Shown: positions 6,786-13,510 of the stretch, piece after piece
Layout: every line of letters begins with the position of its first letter
How positions within the stretch are numbered: the stretch's first letter is position 1
From: Firmicutes bacterium UBA7523
GTDB lineage: Bacteria > Bacillota > Dethiobacteria > Dethiobacterales > Dethiobacteraceae
Direction of reading: 5' to 3'
Assembly (NCBI GenBank): GCA_002479415.1
Contig: DLMZ01000024.1
Coordinates: forward strand, 1 to 13,580
Length of the DNA: 13,580 nucleotides
Program-made: the position numbers and the translations under genes
Notes under the pieces: generated by a model
The model's database searches: none
Seen by the model: only the letters and a program-made list of their open reading frames with translations
What the model was told of the DNA's origin: nothing

Positions 6786-7462
6786 CAGATACCTCTTTTA
6801 TTGCCATAGGCCAAGACATGCAGCTGGGGCAGGATTGCGGTTACTTGTTGCAGTGCCTGGTTATTTAGGGTTTCCTCAACCAGCTTGGAGTATTTTTGCA
6901 TTAGTGTCTGCGGAGTGTCTGCTCCTATGATGTTGCCCACTTGCAGGACAAGGGGGGTATTTGGATACTTGCGGAGCAACTCCTCTGCGAGCTTTATATC
7001 TGGTTGGCCGAAGATAACAACTTTAAAAAAGACGCTGTGGAGAGTTGAGAACTTATCCAGGTTTTCTTGATTGTATGTGTTGGGTTTGGGAGAAACGGCA
7101 ATTTTATCACATGCGGTTACCCAATCGTTATAGAGGGTGCCTTGTGTTTCCAGTGCTATGGAGTAACCTTGTGTTTTGAGCAGAGTGATGAATTCATCCA
7201 TTAAGGCTGTATTTTGAATTAAAGGGTTGCCGCCGGTAAGGGTGACTCTTTTGATGTTGGCGTTGAGGTTCTTGATGTGTGTAAGAAGCTCTTTGGGTGT
7301 TGCTGAAAAACCTTGGTCTATCGACCATGAATAGGGAGAGTCACACCATGAGCACCTGGAGTCACAGCCCTGGAAGCGGACAAACATGGTGGGTTGCCCG
7401 ATTTGCAGGCCTTCTCCTTGAATTGTGGGGCCGAATACTTCACAGACTTGCAGGCAGTTCAT
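6785..7462 (-). CDS. queE: 7-carboxy-7-deazaguanine synthase QueE (radical SAM)
   Basis: QueE rearranges 6-carboxy-5,6,7,8-tetrahydropterin to 7-carboxy-7-deazaguanine with a radical SAM [4Fe-4S] cluster. At 225 residues it fits the family. The N-terminal signature EVFGPTIQGEGLQIGQPT is followed by the cluster motif C33-x3-C37-x2-C40 (CDSRCSWCD) and the SAM-binding GGNP at 77-80 (VTLTGGNPL). The NTYNQENLDKFSTL segment and VLQVGN lie in the C-terminal half. The ATG immediately follows the queD stop codon (TAAATG), so QueD and QueE are almost certainly co-translated. The queE stop falls at the edge of the terminator hairpin shared with queC. Confidence 0.97.
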   Translation of the reverse strand: MNCLQVCEVFGPTIQGEGLQIGQPTMFVRFQGCDSRCSWCDSPYSWSIDQGFSATPKELLTHIKNLNANIKRVTLTGGNPLIQNTALMDEFITLLKTQGYSIALETQGTLYNDWVTACDKIAVSPKPNTYNQENLDKFSTLHSVFFKVVIFGQPDIKLAEELLRKYPNTPLVLQVGNIIGADTPQTLMQKYSKLVEETLNNQALQQVTAILPQLHVLAYGNKRGI

Positions 7463-7858
7463 TTATGCTTCCACTTCCACAAAGCAGGTGGGTGTTTCAT
7501 AGAGCCGTATCTTTGTTACTTCTACTTTGCCGAAGGTTCCGTTGTGATCGTCCATTGCTTCTTGTAATTGGGATAATATCCAGACGGCCATATTTTCTGC
7601 GGTGGTGGTAAAATCTAAGGTATCGTTTAAGTACTGGTGGTCTAGCTTGGAAATGACGCGGTCTGTGACAATTTGTTTTAGAGTTGCAAAATCAATGACC
7701 ATGCCCTTATTAGGTAACTCCTGTGTTTCCAGCGGACCTTGGACATATACTTGCAGTGTGTACGTATGGCCGTGAATGTTTTTGCAAAGCCCTGCGTGCA
7801 ACGGCAGAGAGTGTGCGGAGCTGAAAGAGAATTCCTTGCATAGCTTTATTTGCTTCAT
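7463..7858 (-). CDS. queD: 6-carboxytetrahydropterin synthase QueD
   Basis: QueD converts 7,8-dihydroneopterin triphosphate to 6-carboxy-5,6,7,8-tetrahydropterin, the substrate of QueE. The protein has 131 residues. The zinc ligands are His16 (FSSAHSL) with His29 and His31 (NIHGHTY). Cys25 in HAGLCKNIHGH is the catalytic nucleophile, with Asp73-His74 (KLDHQYLND) and Glu121 (YETP) completing the site. GMVIDFATLK is the conserved central strand. AAGGGG lies 8 bases before the ATG. The start is only 55 bp from the end of the VapC gene, and most of that gap is taken by a hairpin, so queDE has little room for a standard promoter of its own. It may depend on read-through from vapBC or on a promoter within vapC. 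Confidence 0.97.
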   Translation of the reverse strand: MKQIKLCKEFSFSSAHSLPLHAGLCKNIHGHTYTLQVYVQGPLETQELPNKGMVIDFATLKQIVTDRVISKLDHQYLNDTLDFTTTAENMAVWILSQLQEAMDDHNGTFGKVEVTKIRLYETPTCFVEVEA

Positions 7859-7882
7859 TTGTTGTCCCCTTAAAATAAAGAT

Positions 7883-7907
7883 AAAATCACAGCATAACTG
7901 TGATTTT
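7883..7907 (-). terminator. Hairpin between vapC and queD
   Basis: AAAATCACAG (7883-7892) pairs perfectly with 7898-7907 around a 5-base loop, CATAA. It begins 7 bases after the vapC stop on the minus strand and is followed by the T-rich tract ATCTTTATTTT, so it can terminate the vapBC transcript. It could also act as an attenuator for queDE. The sequence does not match the preQ1 riboswitch consensus. Confidence 0.65.
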
Positions 7908-7913
7908 GGTTAT

Positions 7914-8303
7914 TTACCATATAACTTGAACATCATAATCTGCGATTATTCTGTCTGCCGTAATGATCGGCATCTTTTCCAGTTGAGCTTGGGCGATAAT
8001 GAGGCGATCAAACGGGTCACGGTGGTGTAGAGGAAGATTCATGGTATGGCATGCATGGTTTACTTGAACAGGCAGAGGGGTAATAGAATTGACCATTAAC
8101 TGGTGGTTTATAAATTGGAGAGTGTCATGTTGAGGCAATTTTATTTTCCCCAAGCTTTCTTTAACCACTATTTCCCAGCAGCTCGCCGCACTAAAGTAAA
8201 GATTAAGGGCGCGGTTGCTAATAGCATCTCGTGCTTTCTTTGAGAGCTCAGGGCAGTCGGTTATCCACCAAATAAAGGTATGGGTGTCCAATAAAGTTTT
8301 CAT
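7914..8303 (-). CDS. vapC: PIN domain toxin of the VapC family
   Basis: This 129-residue PIN-domain ribonuclease is the likely toxin of a type II toxin-antitoxin pair. VapC proteins cut tRNA or rRNA and stop growth when the antitoxin is lost. The acidic metal-binding residues are present: Asp6 (LLDTH), Glu44 (SCWEIVVK), Asp96 and Asp99 (HRDPFDRLIIAQA), and Asp117 (ITADRII), so the enzyme looks active. It closely resembles the VapC subgroup with the THTFIWW start. Its ATG overlaps the stop of the antitoxin gene by 4 bp (ATGA), indicating coupled translation. A hairpin terminator follows the stop codon. Confidence 0.95.
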   Translation of the reverse strand: MKTLLDTHTFIWWITDCPELSKKARDAISNRALNLYFSAASCWEIVVKESLGKIKLPQHDTLQFINHQLMVNSITPLPVQVNHACHTMNLPLHHRDPFDRLIIAQAQLEKMPIITADRIIADYDVQVIW

Positions 8304-8536
8304 TTTTGGAACGCCTCCATAGTGTATTGTGAAAGCGGATCATTAAAATCCGGAGCAATAACTACTTTATGTTTAGCACTCCCGGGAACTCGCTGTCCCT
8401 TACTTTCCGTAGCGGGAACAAGGCGTGCCACCGGCTTACCGTTATTGGCAATGATTATCTCCTGACCTTCCTGCACTTGAACTAAAAGCTTTGACAGGTT
8501 GGTCTTTGCTTCGTGGATATTAACTTGTATGGACAT
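8300..8536 (-). CDS. Phd/YefM family antitoxin paired with VapC
   Basis: This is a 78-residue DNA-binding antitoxin. The N-terminal Phd/YefM fold is clear: MSIQVNIHEAKTNLSKLLVQ, then EGQEIIIANNGKPVARLVP. The C-terminal 35 residues (GQRVPGSAKHKVV, then NDPLSQYTMEAF) form the toxin-neutralising tail, with PLSQYTMEAF typical of partners of this VapC group. A longer reading with 16 extra residues is open, but AGAGGTGG directly before the ATG at 8536 fixes the start there, and a promoter overlaps the upstream extension. These antitoxins usually repress their own operon. Confidence 0.93.
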   Translation of the reverse strand: MSIQVNIHEAKTNLSKLLVQVQEGQEIIIANNGKPVARLVPATESKGQRVPGSAKHKVVIAPDFNDPLSQYTMEAFQK

Positions 8537-8554
8537 AATTACCACCTCTATTTT

Positions 8555-8584
8555 ATTATAAACTAACCTGCTTAGTCCAGTCAA
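8555..8584 (-). promoter_or_regulatory. vapBC promoter with an embedded palindrome
   Basis: On the minus strand, TTGACT (complement of 8579-8584, 5 of 6 matches) and a perfect TATAAT (complement of 8555-8560) are separated by 18 bases. Inside the spacer is the inverted repeat ACTAA-CCTGC-TTAGT (8562-8576), a plausible operator for autoregulation by the antitoxin, though its arms are only 5 bp. Confidence 0.65.
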
Positions 8585-8623
8585 TCAAATTTACTCTTTT
8601 GTTTAAGAAATTAAAGGAATTTC

Positions 8624-9010
8624 ATGGAAAAGCGGCGAAGGTTCCTTAAGCGAAGGCAGGTGGCAAACATGCGAAAAAAAGTTGCAGAAGTTAACTTAGA
8701 ATCGGGTATGCCCACTGTGGATGTTGCTTTGCAAAGAATGAAGAATAGCTTAACCTCATATAAGCGGCAAGGTTATAAAGCAATTATTTTAATACATGGA
8801 TACGGTTCTTCAGGTGTAGGCGGCGGCATTAAGGCTGCGGTAACTAAAACTCTTGGTGAAAGCAGTATGAGGGGTATTGTTCGTGCATATGTGGGTGGTG
8901 ACCACTGGAGTGCACGAAAAAAAGAGATGTTGTCTATATGTAAGTCATTAGAGGATTATGACCGCAGAGTAGCTAATAATGAAGGGGTCACTGTTGTTAT
9001 CCTAAGATAG
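8624..9010 (+). CDS. Smr (small MutS-related) domain protein
   Basis: This is a 128-residue basic protein. Residues 1-20 are Arg/Lys-rich. The rest resembles an Smr domain: VNLESGMPTVDVALQRMKNS, then YKAIILIHGYGSSGVGGGIKAAV, which corresponds to the family HGxG loop followed by the helix that docks on nucleic acid. Smr domains nick DNA or cut RNA; they occur at the C-terminus of MutS2 and as standalone proteins. The usual LDLHG motif at the domain start is replaced by VNLESG, so nuclease activity is uncertain. AAGGAA precedes the ATG at 8624. An alternative start at 8669 (Met16) also has an upstream AGGTGG and would give 113 residues. The gene ends 34 bp before recQ on the same strand, suggesting co-transcription. 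Confidence 0.75.
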   Translation: MEKRRRFLKRRQVANMRKKVAEVNLESGMPTVDVALQRMKNSLTSYKRQGYKAIILIHGYGSSGVGGGIKAAVTKTLGESSMRGIVRAYVGGDHWSARKKEMLSICKSLEDYDRRVANNEGVTVVILR

Positions 9011-9044
9011 CAGCATTTAAGATATATATTTCGGAGGCATTGTT

Positions 9045-10820
9045 ATGGACAGAGCTCAAAATTTGCTGCAAAAATATTTTGGCTATCCTTCCTTTAAAAA
9101 GGGGCAGGCTATGGTAATTGCCAGCCTGCTCGAAGGACGAGATACCTTAGCTATTATGCCCACCGGTGCCGGAAAATCTGTTTGTTATCAGATTCCGGCT
9201 CTATTGTTTTCCGGGGTAACGCTGGTGGTTTCTCCGTTAATAGCGTTGATGAAGGATCAGGTTGATGCCCTCAATGCTTTAGGTATACCTGCTGCTTTTA
9301 TTAATAGCTCTTTAAAGCAGTCCGAGATGAGAGCTAGGCTGGAAAACGCCCGGGAGGGATGCTACAAGCTGCTGTATGTAGCGCCTGAACGGCTGGAGTC
9401 GGAAGATTTTATGCATCTTGCTCAAACTCTGGATGTTTCTTTTTTAGCGGTGGATGAAGCGCACTGTGTCTCACAGTGGGGCCATGACTTCAGGCCCAGC
9501 TACCGCAATATTGCGCCTTTCATTGAAGCGTTGCCGAAAAAGCCTGTTGTAGGTGCGTTTACGGCCACTGCCACAGTGGAGATTAAAGGAGATATCACTC
9601 GCTTTCTTTCTCTAAAAAATGCCGATGTTTTTGTTACCGGCTTTAACAGGGAAAACCTTTCATTTTCCGTGTTGCGGGGTGAGAATAAAAAAGATTTTGT
9701 GCTGGAATTCCTAAGAAGCAATCAAGGGCAATCCGGGATAATTTATGCAGCTACCAGAAAAGAAGTAGATCAGCTTTATGAGCTAATCAAAAGCAAAGGG
9801 ATTCCCTGCGGCAAGTATCATGCCGGGATGAAGGAAGATGAAAGGGTGTCCAGCCAGGAAGCTTTTCTCCGGGATGACTTGCCGGTAATGGTGGCTACCA
9901 ATGCGTTTGGTATGGGTATAGATAAATCTAATGTCCGCTTTGTTATTCATTACAATATGCCTAAAAATATGGAAGCTTATTACCAGGAGGCGGGCAGGGC
10001 CGGCCGGGACGGAGACCCCGGGGAGTGTATATTGCTATTTGGCGCCCAGGATATACTTTTGCAAAAGTTCTTAATTGAGCAGACTGTTTATTCCCCACAT
10101 AGAAAAAATCAGGAATTTAATAAGCTGCAAATTATGACCGACTATTGTCACACTCCGCGCTGTCTGCGTAAATATATTCTTGATTATTTCGGCGAGGAGG
10201 ATGTTGAAGGGAACTGCGGCAATTGCGGCAATTGCCGGGATGAACGGGAGCTTGCCGATATTACGTTAGAAACTCAGATGATTCTTTCTTGTGTTGTTCG
10301 TATGAAAGAAAGCTTCGGCACAGTTATGGTGGCTGAAGTTCTCAAGGGATCTAAAAACAAGAAGGTTTTACAATTTGGTTTTGACAAGCTGTCAACCTAT
10401 GGGTTATTAAAGCAGTATACATTGCAGGAAACTAAAGACTTAATAAACCTTCTGGTTGCCGAAGGGTACTTAACGCTGACAGAGGGCAAGTTCCCCGTGG
10501 TCAGACTGGGTCGGAAGGCTGTGCCCGTATTAAAAAACGGAGAAAAAGTATGGCAGAAGATGAGGGCAAAAATAGAGAAAAAGCCGGATGACGCTCTCTT
10601 TGAAAAGCTACGCAGCTTACGTAAGGAGATTGCGGACAGGGAAAGCATTCCCCCTTATATTGTTTTTGCCGACAGTACGCTGCGGGAAATGAGTGAGAGC
10701 TGTCCTTTGGATAATCAGGCTATGTTGAATATTAAAGGTGTGGGTGAGCAAAAGCTGCAGCGGTTTGGCGAGCAATTTTTGCAAGTGATTAGAGAGCATA
10801 GCCAAGCTTGCGATCAGTAA
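9045..10820 (+). CDS. recQ: ATP-dependent DNA helicase RecQ
   Basis: This is a complete 591-residue 3'-5' helicase acting in recombination, replication fork repair and unwinding of structured DNA. Domains in order: motif 0 near the N-terminus (YFGYPSFKKGQ), Walker A PTGAGKS (39-45), DEAH box (137-140) with the aromatic-rich loop SQWGHDFRPSY, motif III FTATAT, the second RecA lobe with GFNRENL, MVATNAFGMGIDKSNVRFVIH and QEAGRAGRDG, the RecQ zinc site (Cys373, 391, 394, 397), an RQC winged helix (about 405-490) and an HRDC domain (about 514-585, including IKGVGEQKLQRFGEQ). All key motifs look intact and the length is normal. The ribosome binding site is GGAGG. No clear terminator follows within the next 100 bases. 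Confidence 0.98.
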   Translation: MDRAQNLLQKYFGYPSFKKGQAMVIASLLEGRDTLAIMPTGAGKSVCYQIPALLFSGVTLVVSPLIALMKDQVDALNALGIPAAFINSSLKQSEMRARLENAREGCYKLLYVAPERLESEDFMHLAQTLDVSFLAVDEAHCVSQWGHDFRPSYRNIAPFIEALPKKPVVGAFTATATVEIKGDITRFLSLKNADVFVTGFNRENLSFSVLRGENKKDFVLEFLRSNQGQSGIIYAATRKEVDQLYELIKSKGIPCGKYHAGMKEDERVSSQEAFLRDDLPVMVATNAFGMGIDKSNVRFVIHYNMPKNMEAYYQEAGRAGRDGDPGECILLFGAQDILLQKFLIEQTVYSPHRKNQEFNKLQIMTDYCHTPRCLRKYILDYFGEEDVEGNCGNCGNCRDERELADITLETQMILSCVVRMKESFGTVMVAEVLKGSKNKKVLQFGFDKLSTYGLLKQYTLQETKDLINLLVAEGYLTLTEGKFPVVRLGRKAVPVLKNGEKVWQKMRAKIEKKPDDALFEKLRSLRKEIADRESIPPYIVFADSTLREMSESCPLDNQAMLNIKGVGEQKLQRFGEQFLQVIREHSQACDQ

Positions 10821-11054
10821 ACTGCGTATATGTTAGGATAGTTGAAATATATATGTAGTGAGGAGGGGAATACTACCTTTACCTGCTAATAGGCAGAGTT
10901 GTTAAGCAGTGGTGCGAATGTTAACAGTATGATAATTGAGTGTTAAAAGATGCAGGATTATGGTTTGCATTGGCGAAATTCTTAACAAGTGATAATAGCG
11001 TCTTGTAGAGCAATAAAAATCTCAGGTTATAACCAAAAAGAGGAGGTTTTGACG
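10821..11054 (+). other. 234-bp intergenic region after recQ with an orphan Shine-Dalgarno sequence
   Basis: No open frame of note is seen. AGGAGGGG at 10861-10868 looks like a strong ribosome binding site but is not followed by a start codon at a usable distance, so it may be a remnant of a lost gene. A weak promoter candidate for the next gene is TTGAGT, 17 bases, TATGGT around 10937-10965; I am not confident in it. No recQ terminator is evident. Confidence 0.4.
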
Positions 11055-11372
11055 ATGAGCGAGTATTACTATGATGAAGAACTTGCCATGGCTTACAAGG
11101 TGGACCCCATAATGGCGTCAATGGTTGAAGATGAGGTTCGGGGCAGTGCTAGCGCGGTTTTGGTTCATACCAATGTGAAGATTACCAACTATAAGAAAGA
11201 AAAGATTCGCCGTGTTTTGTCTGAAGTGTATCCCTGTGATCAATATAATATGGAGGCGGCCAGGGAAGCCTTTGAACAAAAGGTTTTAGGCAAATTGTTA
11301 AGCAGTGCTGTAAAAATTCCTAAGGATGAATATGACCGGATCAAAAAAAGGGTGGAAGCGGCTGCTTATTAG
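11055..11372 (+). CDS. Conserved-looking hypothetical protein, 105 residues
   Basis: I do not recognise this protein. It is soluble and charged, with no signal peptide or membrane segment. The N-terminus is Tyr/Asp/Glu-rich (MSEYYYDEELAMAYKVDP). A central stretch, GSASAVLVHTNVKITNYKKEKIRRVLSEVYP, could form a strand followed by a helix. The C-terminal half is mostly predicted helix with many Lys and Glu (AREAFEQKVLGKLLSSAVKI and DEYDRIKKRVEAA). It has a single Cys, in YPCDQY. AGGAGG at 11041-11046 strongly supports the ATG at 11055. A perfect palindromic terminator lies downstream, so it is probably a single-gene unit. It is very likely real; its function is unknown. Confidence 0.8.
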   Translation: MSEYYYDEELAMAYKVDPIMASMVEDEVRGSASAVLVHTNVKITNYKKEKIRRVLSEVYPCDQYNMEAAREAFEQKVLGKLLSSAVKIPKDEYDRIKKRVEAAAY

Positions 11373-11438
11373 CCGTAACGTATTACCTGAAACTGATTCT
11401 TAAAATATTATGCGGAAGATAGTCCGTGTTTAAACAGA

Positions 11439-11472
11439 AAAATGAACCGCCGGCTAGCCGGCGGTTCATTTT
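11439..11472. terminator. Perfect 34-base palindromic terminator
   Basis: Bases 11439-11455 are exactly complementary to 11456-11472 (arms of AAAATGAACCGCCGGCT, centre CTAG). In RNA the centre would open to a small loop. The GC-rich core with A-run and T-run ends should terminate in both directions. It is 67 bases after the 105-residue gene. Confidence 0.88.
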
Positions 11473-11561
11473 ATACTGAAAATTTCCGCAATTATTTGTA
11501 AAAACCTGCAGTTGCTATCAATATTTATTCTAAGTGTTTCCACAGTTCGACACCATTCCCC

Positions 11562-11591
11562 TTGTCATAAAAATTACCTTTGATGTAATAT
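11562..11591 (+). promoter_or_regulatory. Possible promoter of the secreted hydrolase gene
   Basis: TTGTCA (11562-11567, 5 of 6 matches) is followed after 18 bases by TAATAT (11586-11591, 4 of 6). Transcription would begin about 30 bases before the GTG start, leaving room for the ribosome binding site. Confidence 0.4.
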
Positions 11592-11629
11592 TAAGGCGTC
11601 AAAGAATAATTGATGGGAGGAATACATGG

Positions 11630-12562
11630 GTGAAGAAACGTATAAGCATAATAGTATTGGCGTTTTTGTTAATGGGTTTAGCGGGGACATCTCTTGGCGC
11701 GGAAATTGTAAGAGTGCGGTATGTCACATATATGGATGCGGAGATATACACAAGGGCTTACAACTATTCTCCTAAGGCCAACGAAGCAATTATTTTTTTG
11801 CATGGACTAGGAGGAAGCGCCCAACATGGAGATTTTCTGCACCATCCGGAAAACAAACATATGACAATTTCTTTCGAGGCTCCGGGACACGGCAGGTCTG
11901 AAAGTATTAACGACATGTGCTGGGACACTTATGTTGATATTGTTCGGGCGGTAATGGATGATTACGGCATAAAGAAAGCATACCTGGTGGGGCATTCCAT
12001 GGGCGCGGACGCGGCTATGATGTTTGCGCAGTCGCATCCCGAAAGAGTTAAAAAGATTATCCTCATTGACAGAGCTTATTACAATATGGCAGACCTGGAG
12101 CAGTTTAATTTTACGAGGAGCTTTATGGAGCTGCTTGAATACAACCCGGCATCCGGTTTGTCATTCGAGGAATTTTATACTTATTTGGATATGGCTTTTA
12201 GTAATGATATTACAAATACCTGGGATATCAAGAAAAAGGTGCTCCTGATTGCTGCCGATCCTTCTTTGCTTCAACCGCCTCCTCCAAGTCCTTCAATAGC
12301 CCAAATTGTGGCTATGATTAAAGATAACCCGGAAATGTTTGGGCTTACACAGGAGCAAGCAGACAGCTTGCCCGACATTTCTGATGAAGATGTGCAAAAT
12401 GCCATACATTTTATTAAGGAAAAAGCTGAAGAGTTTTGCGCTGTAAATCACCGCTTCGATGTTTTGCATACGCCGCACCCTCACGCCATGGTTATGGACC
12501 AAAGCTTGTACAGTGAAGTGCGTGGTTATGTGCTTTCATATATCAAGCACGGATTGAAATAG
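11630..12562 (+). CDS. Secreted alpha/beta hydrolase
   Basis: This is a 310-residue exported serine hydrolase. The GTG at 11630 is chosen because GGGAGG ends 9 bases upstream and translation then opens directly with a signal peptide (MKKRISIIVLAFLLMGLAGT, likely cleaved after SLGA at residue 24). A longer frame from 11534 lacks these features. The alpha/beta hydrolase fold shows the oxyanion loop HGLGG (58-62), FEAPGHGRS, the nucleophile elbow GHSMG with Ser123, the acid probably Asp210 after strand VLLIAA, and the catalytic His at 283 or 285 (TPHPHAMVMD). Between acid and His there is an insertion beginning with the proline-rich PSLLQPPPPSPS and continuing with a helical part (about 220-270). 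The substrate (ester, lipid or lactone) cannot be told from sequence. No lipobox is present. Confidence 0.9.
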   Translation: MKKRISIIVLAFLLMGLAGTSLGAEIVRVRYVTYMDAEIYTRAYNYSPKANEAIIFLHGLGGSAQHGDFLHHPENKHMTISFEAPGHGRSESINDMCWDTYVDIVRAVMDDYGIKKAYLVGHSMGADAAMMFAQSHPERVKKIILIDRAYYNMADLEQFNFTRSFMELLEYNPASGLSFEEFYTYLDMAFSNDITNTWDIKKKVLLIAADPSLLQPPPPSPSIAQIVAMIKDNPEMFGLTQEQADSLPDISDEDVQNAIHFIKEKAEEFCAVNHRFDVLHTPHPHAMVMDQSLYSEVRGYVLSYIKHGLK

Positions 12563-12565
12563 GTT

Positions 12566-12606
12566 AATTAGTAAAGGCGGGGTGAAACACCCCGCCTTTA
12601 CTAATT
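12566..12606 (+). terminator. Long hairpin terminator after the hydrolase gene
   Basis: A perfect 19-bp stem (12566-12584 with 12588-12606) with core AAAGGCGGGGTG closes a 3-base loop (AAA), starting 4 bases after the stop codon. The 3' side lacks a clean T-run beyond the stem, but the strong GC core makes a terminator role likely. Confidence 0.85.
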
Positions 12607-12680
12607 GTGTGCTAAAACTGTGGTGCTTTCATTTAAATAGTAGTAAAATAATATTATAGCCGATTTTGGAGGTGGTTAGC

Positions 12681-12863
12681 TTGGCGAAACAACTGCGGAG
12701 GTCACAGACAGACAGGAATGTTGCGGGGGTATGCGGTGGAATCGCTGATTACTTAGGCATCGATCCTACGGCCGTTCGCCTTGGATGGGTGTTTTTTACA
12801 CTTATGGGGGGCAGTGGTCTTTTGGCTTATATAATATGTATGATTGTTATACCATCAGAATAG
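12681..12863 (+). CDS. PspC domain membrane protein
   Basis: This is a 60-residue PspC-type protein. The N-terminal part (KQLRRSQTDRNVAGVCGGIADYLGIDPTAVRL) carries the family signature GVCGGIADYLGIDPT. The rest is one membrane segment (about residues 34-56, GWVFFTLMGGSGLLAYIICM). PspC proteins belong to envelope-stress responses; in the phage-shock system PspC senses membrane damage, while small standalone versions in Firmicutes are poorly characterised. The start is TTG at 12681, placed 5 bases after GGAGGTGG (12668-12675). An in-frame TTG at 12666 overlaps that site and is unlikely. No pspA or liaR-type gene is in the window. Confidence 0.92.
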   Translation: MAKQLRRSQTDRNVAGVCGGIADYLGIDPTAVRLGWVFFTLMGGSGLLAYIICMIVIPSE

Positions 12864-12875
12864 GGTATACAACCC

Positions 12876-13403
12876 TCATTTTTGTGCTAATTTTCTCTTG
12901 CGCATAGAATGAAGGCGTGTTTGTCTCTCTACATTTTTTATAGGTGTGCTTTGGTCAAAAAGGGAAGGGTCTCCCAGGCTGGTTATGATTAAAGCAGCAG
13001 TTATCCCAAACACAGTATGGATACCCCTGCAAAGGAGATTGCTGTTAGGATCCTTCCTTACGTATGGCAAAGCCCTGGAAAAGCCTCCAAAGACTTGATC
13101 TAATAGGCCGTTAGATATTAAAACGCCTTTCAGGCAGCTATAGTCTTTTCCTGTGTAAGAGAGTGTATATGCTGTTAGGATCCCAGTCAACCCTGCCACT
13201 GTCATGTCTGTGCTCGTTCCTATTACCCAACCCTTCCATGTTTTGGCATCTTTCTTATTGAGAAAAAAGTACGGAGCCATTCTCCTGCATGTGTACTTGG
13301 TTAGGCCTGTACGCACTCCTGTTTCTGCAATTGCTTCTTTAAGCAGATTAGCGCCTAGTCCGGCAACTAGGCCTAAGAATACCCTATCTTTAATCTTTTG
13401 CAT
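12876..13403 (-). CDS. Hypothetical membrane protein, 175 residues
   Basis: I cannot assign a function. The protein has about four hydrophobic segments: residues 8-28 (VFLGLVAGLGANLLKEAIA), about 60-86 (VIGTSTDMTVAGLTGILTAYTL), about 90-108 (LKGVLISNGLLDQVFGGFS) and about 126-143 (IHTVFGITAALIITSLG). It ends in a basic tail (TRLHSMRKRKLAQK). The general look (KDRVFLGLVAGLGANLLKEAI, Gly-rich helices) resembles small uncharacterised membrane proteins I associate with Clostridia, which is recall and not a search. AGGAG lies 10 bases before the ATG at 13403. It converges on the pspC gene with only 12 bp between stops, and no hairpin separates them. Confidence 0.8.
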   Translation of the reverse strand: MQKIKDRVFLGLVAGLGANLLKEAIAETGVRTGLTKYTCRRMAPYFFLNKKDAKTWKGWVIGTSTDMTVAGLTGILTAYTLSYTGKDYSCLKGVLISNGLLDQVFGGFSRALPYVRKDPNSNLLCRGIHTVFGITAALIITSLGDPSLFDQSTPIKNVERQTRLHSMRKRKLAQK

Positions 13404-13433
13404 GTCAGCATTCTCCTGTCTTAAAATGTCGGC

Positions 13434-13439
13434 ATTATA
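13434..13439 (-). promoter_or_regulatory. Candidate -10 box for the 175-residue membrane protein gene
   Basis: A perfect TATAAT lies on the minus strand (complement of 13434-13439), about 31 bases before the ATG. At the right distance upstream (17-18 bases) only a poor -35 (AGGCTG) is seen, so this is tentative. Confidence 0.35.
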
Positions 13440-13470
13440 GTGTTTGCATGTTGTAGCAGCCTTATTCGGC

Positions 13471-13499
13471 TTGATATTAATGTTGTTTTCAAGTATAAT
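13471..13499 (+). promoter_or_regulatory. Promoter of the tRNA-Arg gene
   Basis: TTGATA (13471-13476), a spacer of exactly 17 bases, and a perfect TATAAT (13494-13499) lie immediately before the tRNA. Transcription would begin around 13506, a few bases before the mature 5' end, as is usual for stable RNA promoters. Confidence 0.85.
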
Positions 13500-13510
13500 G
13501 TATTGGTAGT

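Noticed and set aside
8537..8584. N-terminal extension of the antitoxin (16 more residues)
   Set aside because: The extension overlaps the -35 and -10 boxes of the operon's promoter, and a strong ribosome binding site sits right before the inner ATG.
11439..11472. The perfect 34-base palindrome as a mobile element end or recombination site
   Set aside because: It is flanked by A-run and T-run ends, follows a gene, and has no transposase or matching second copy in the window; a terminator explains it better.
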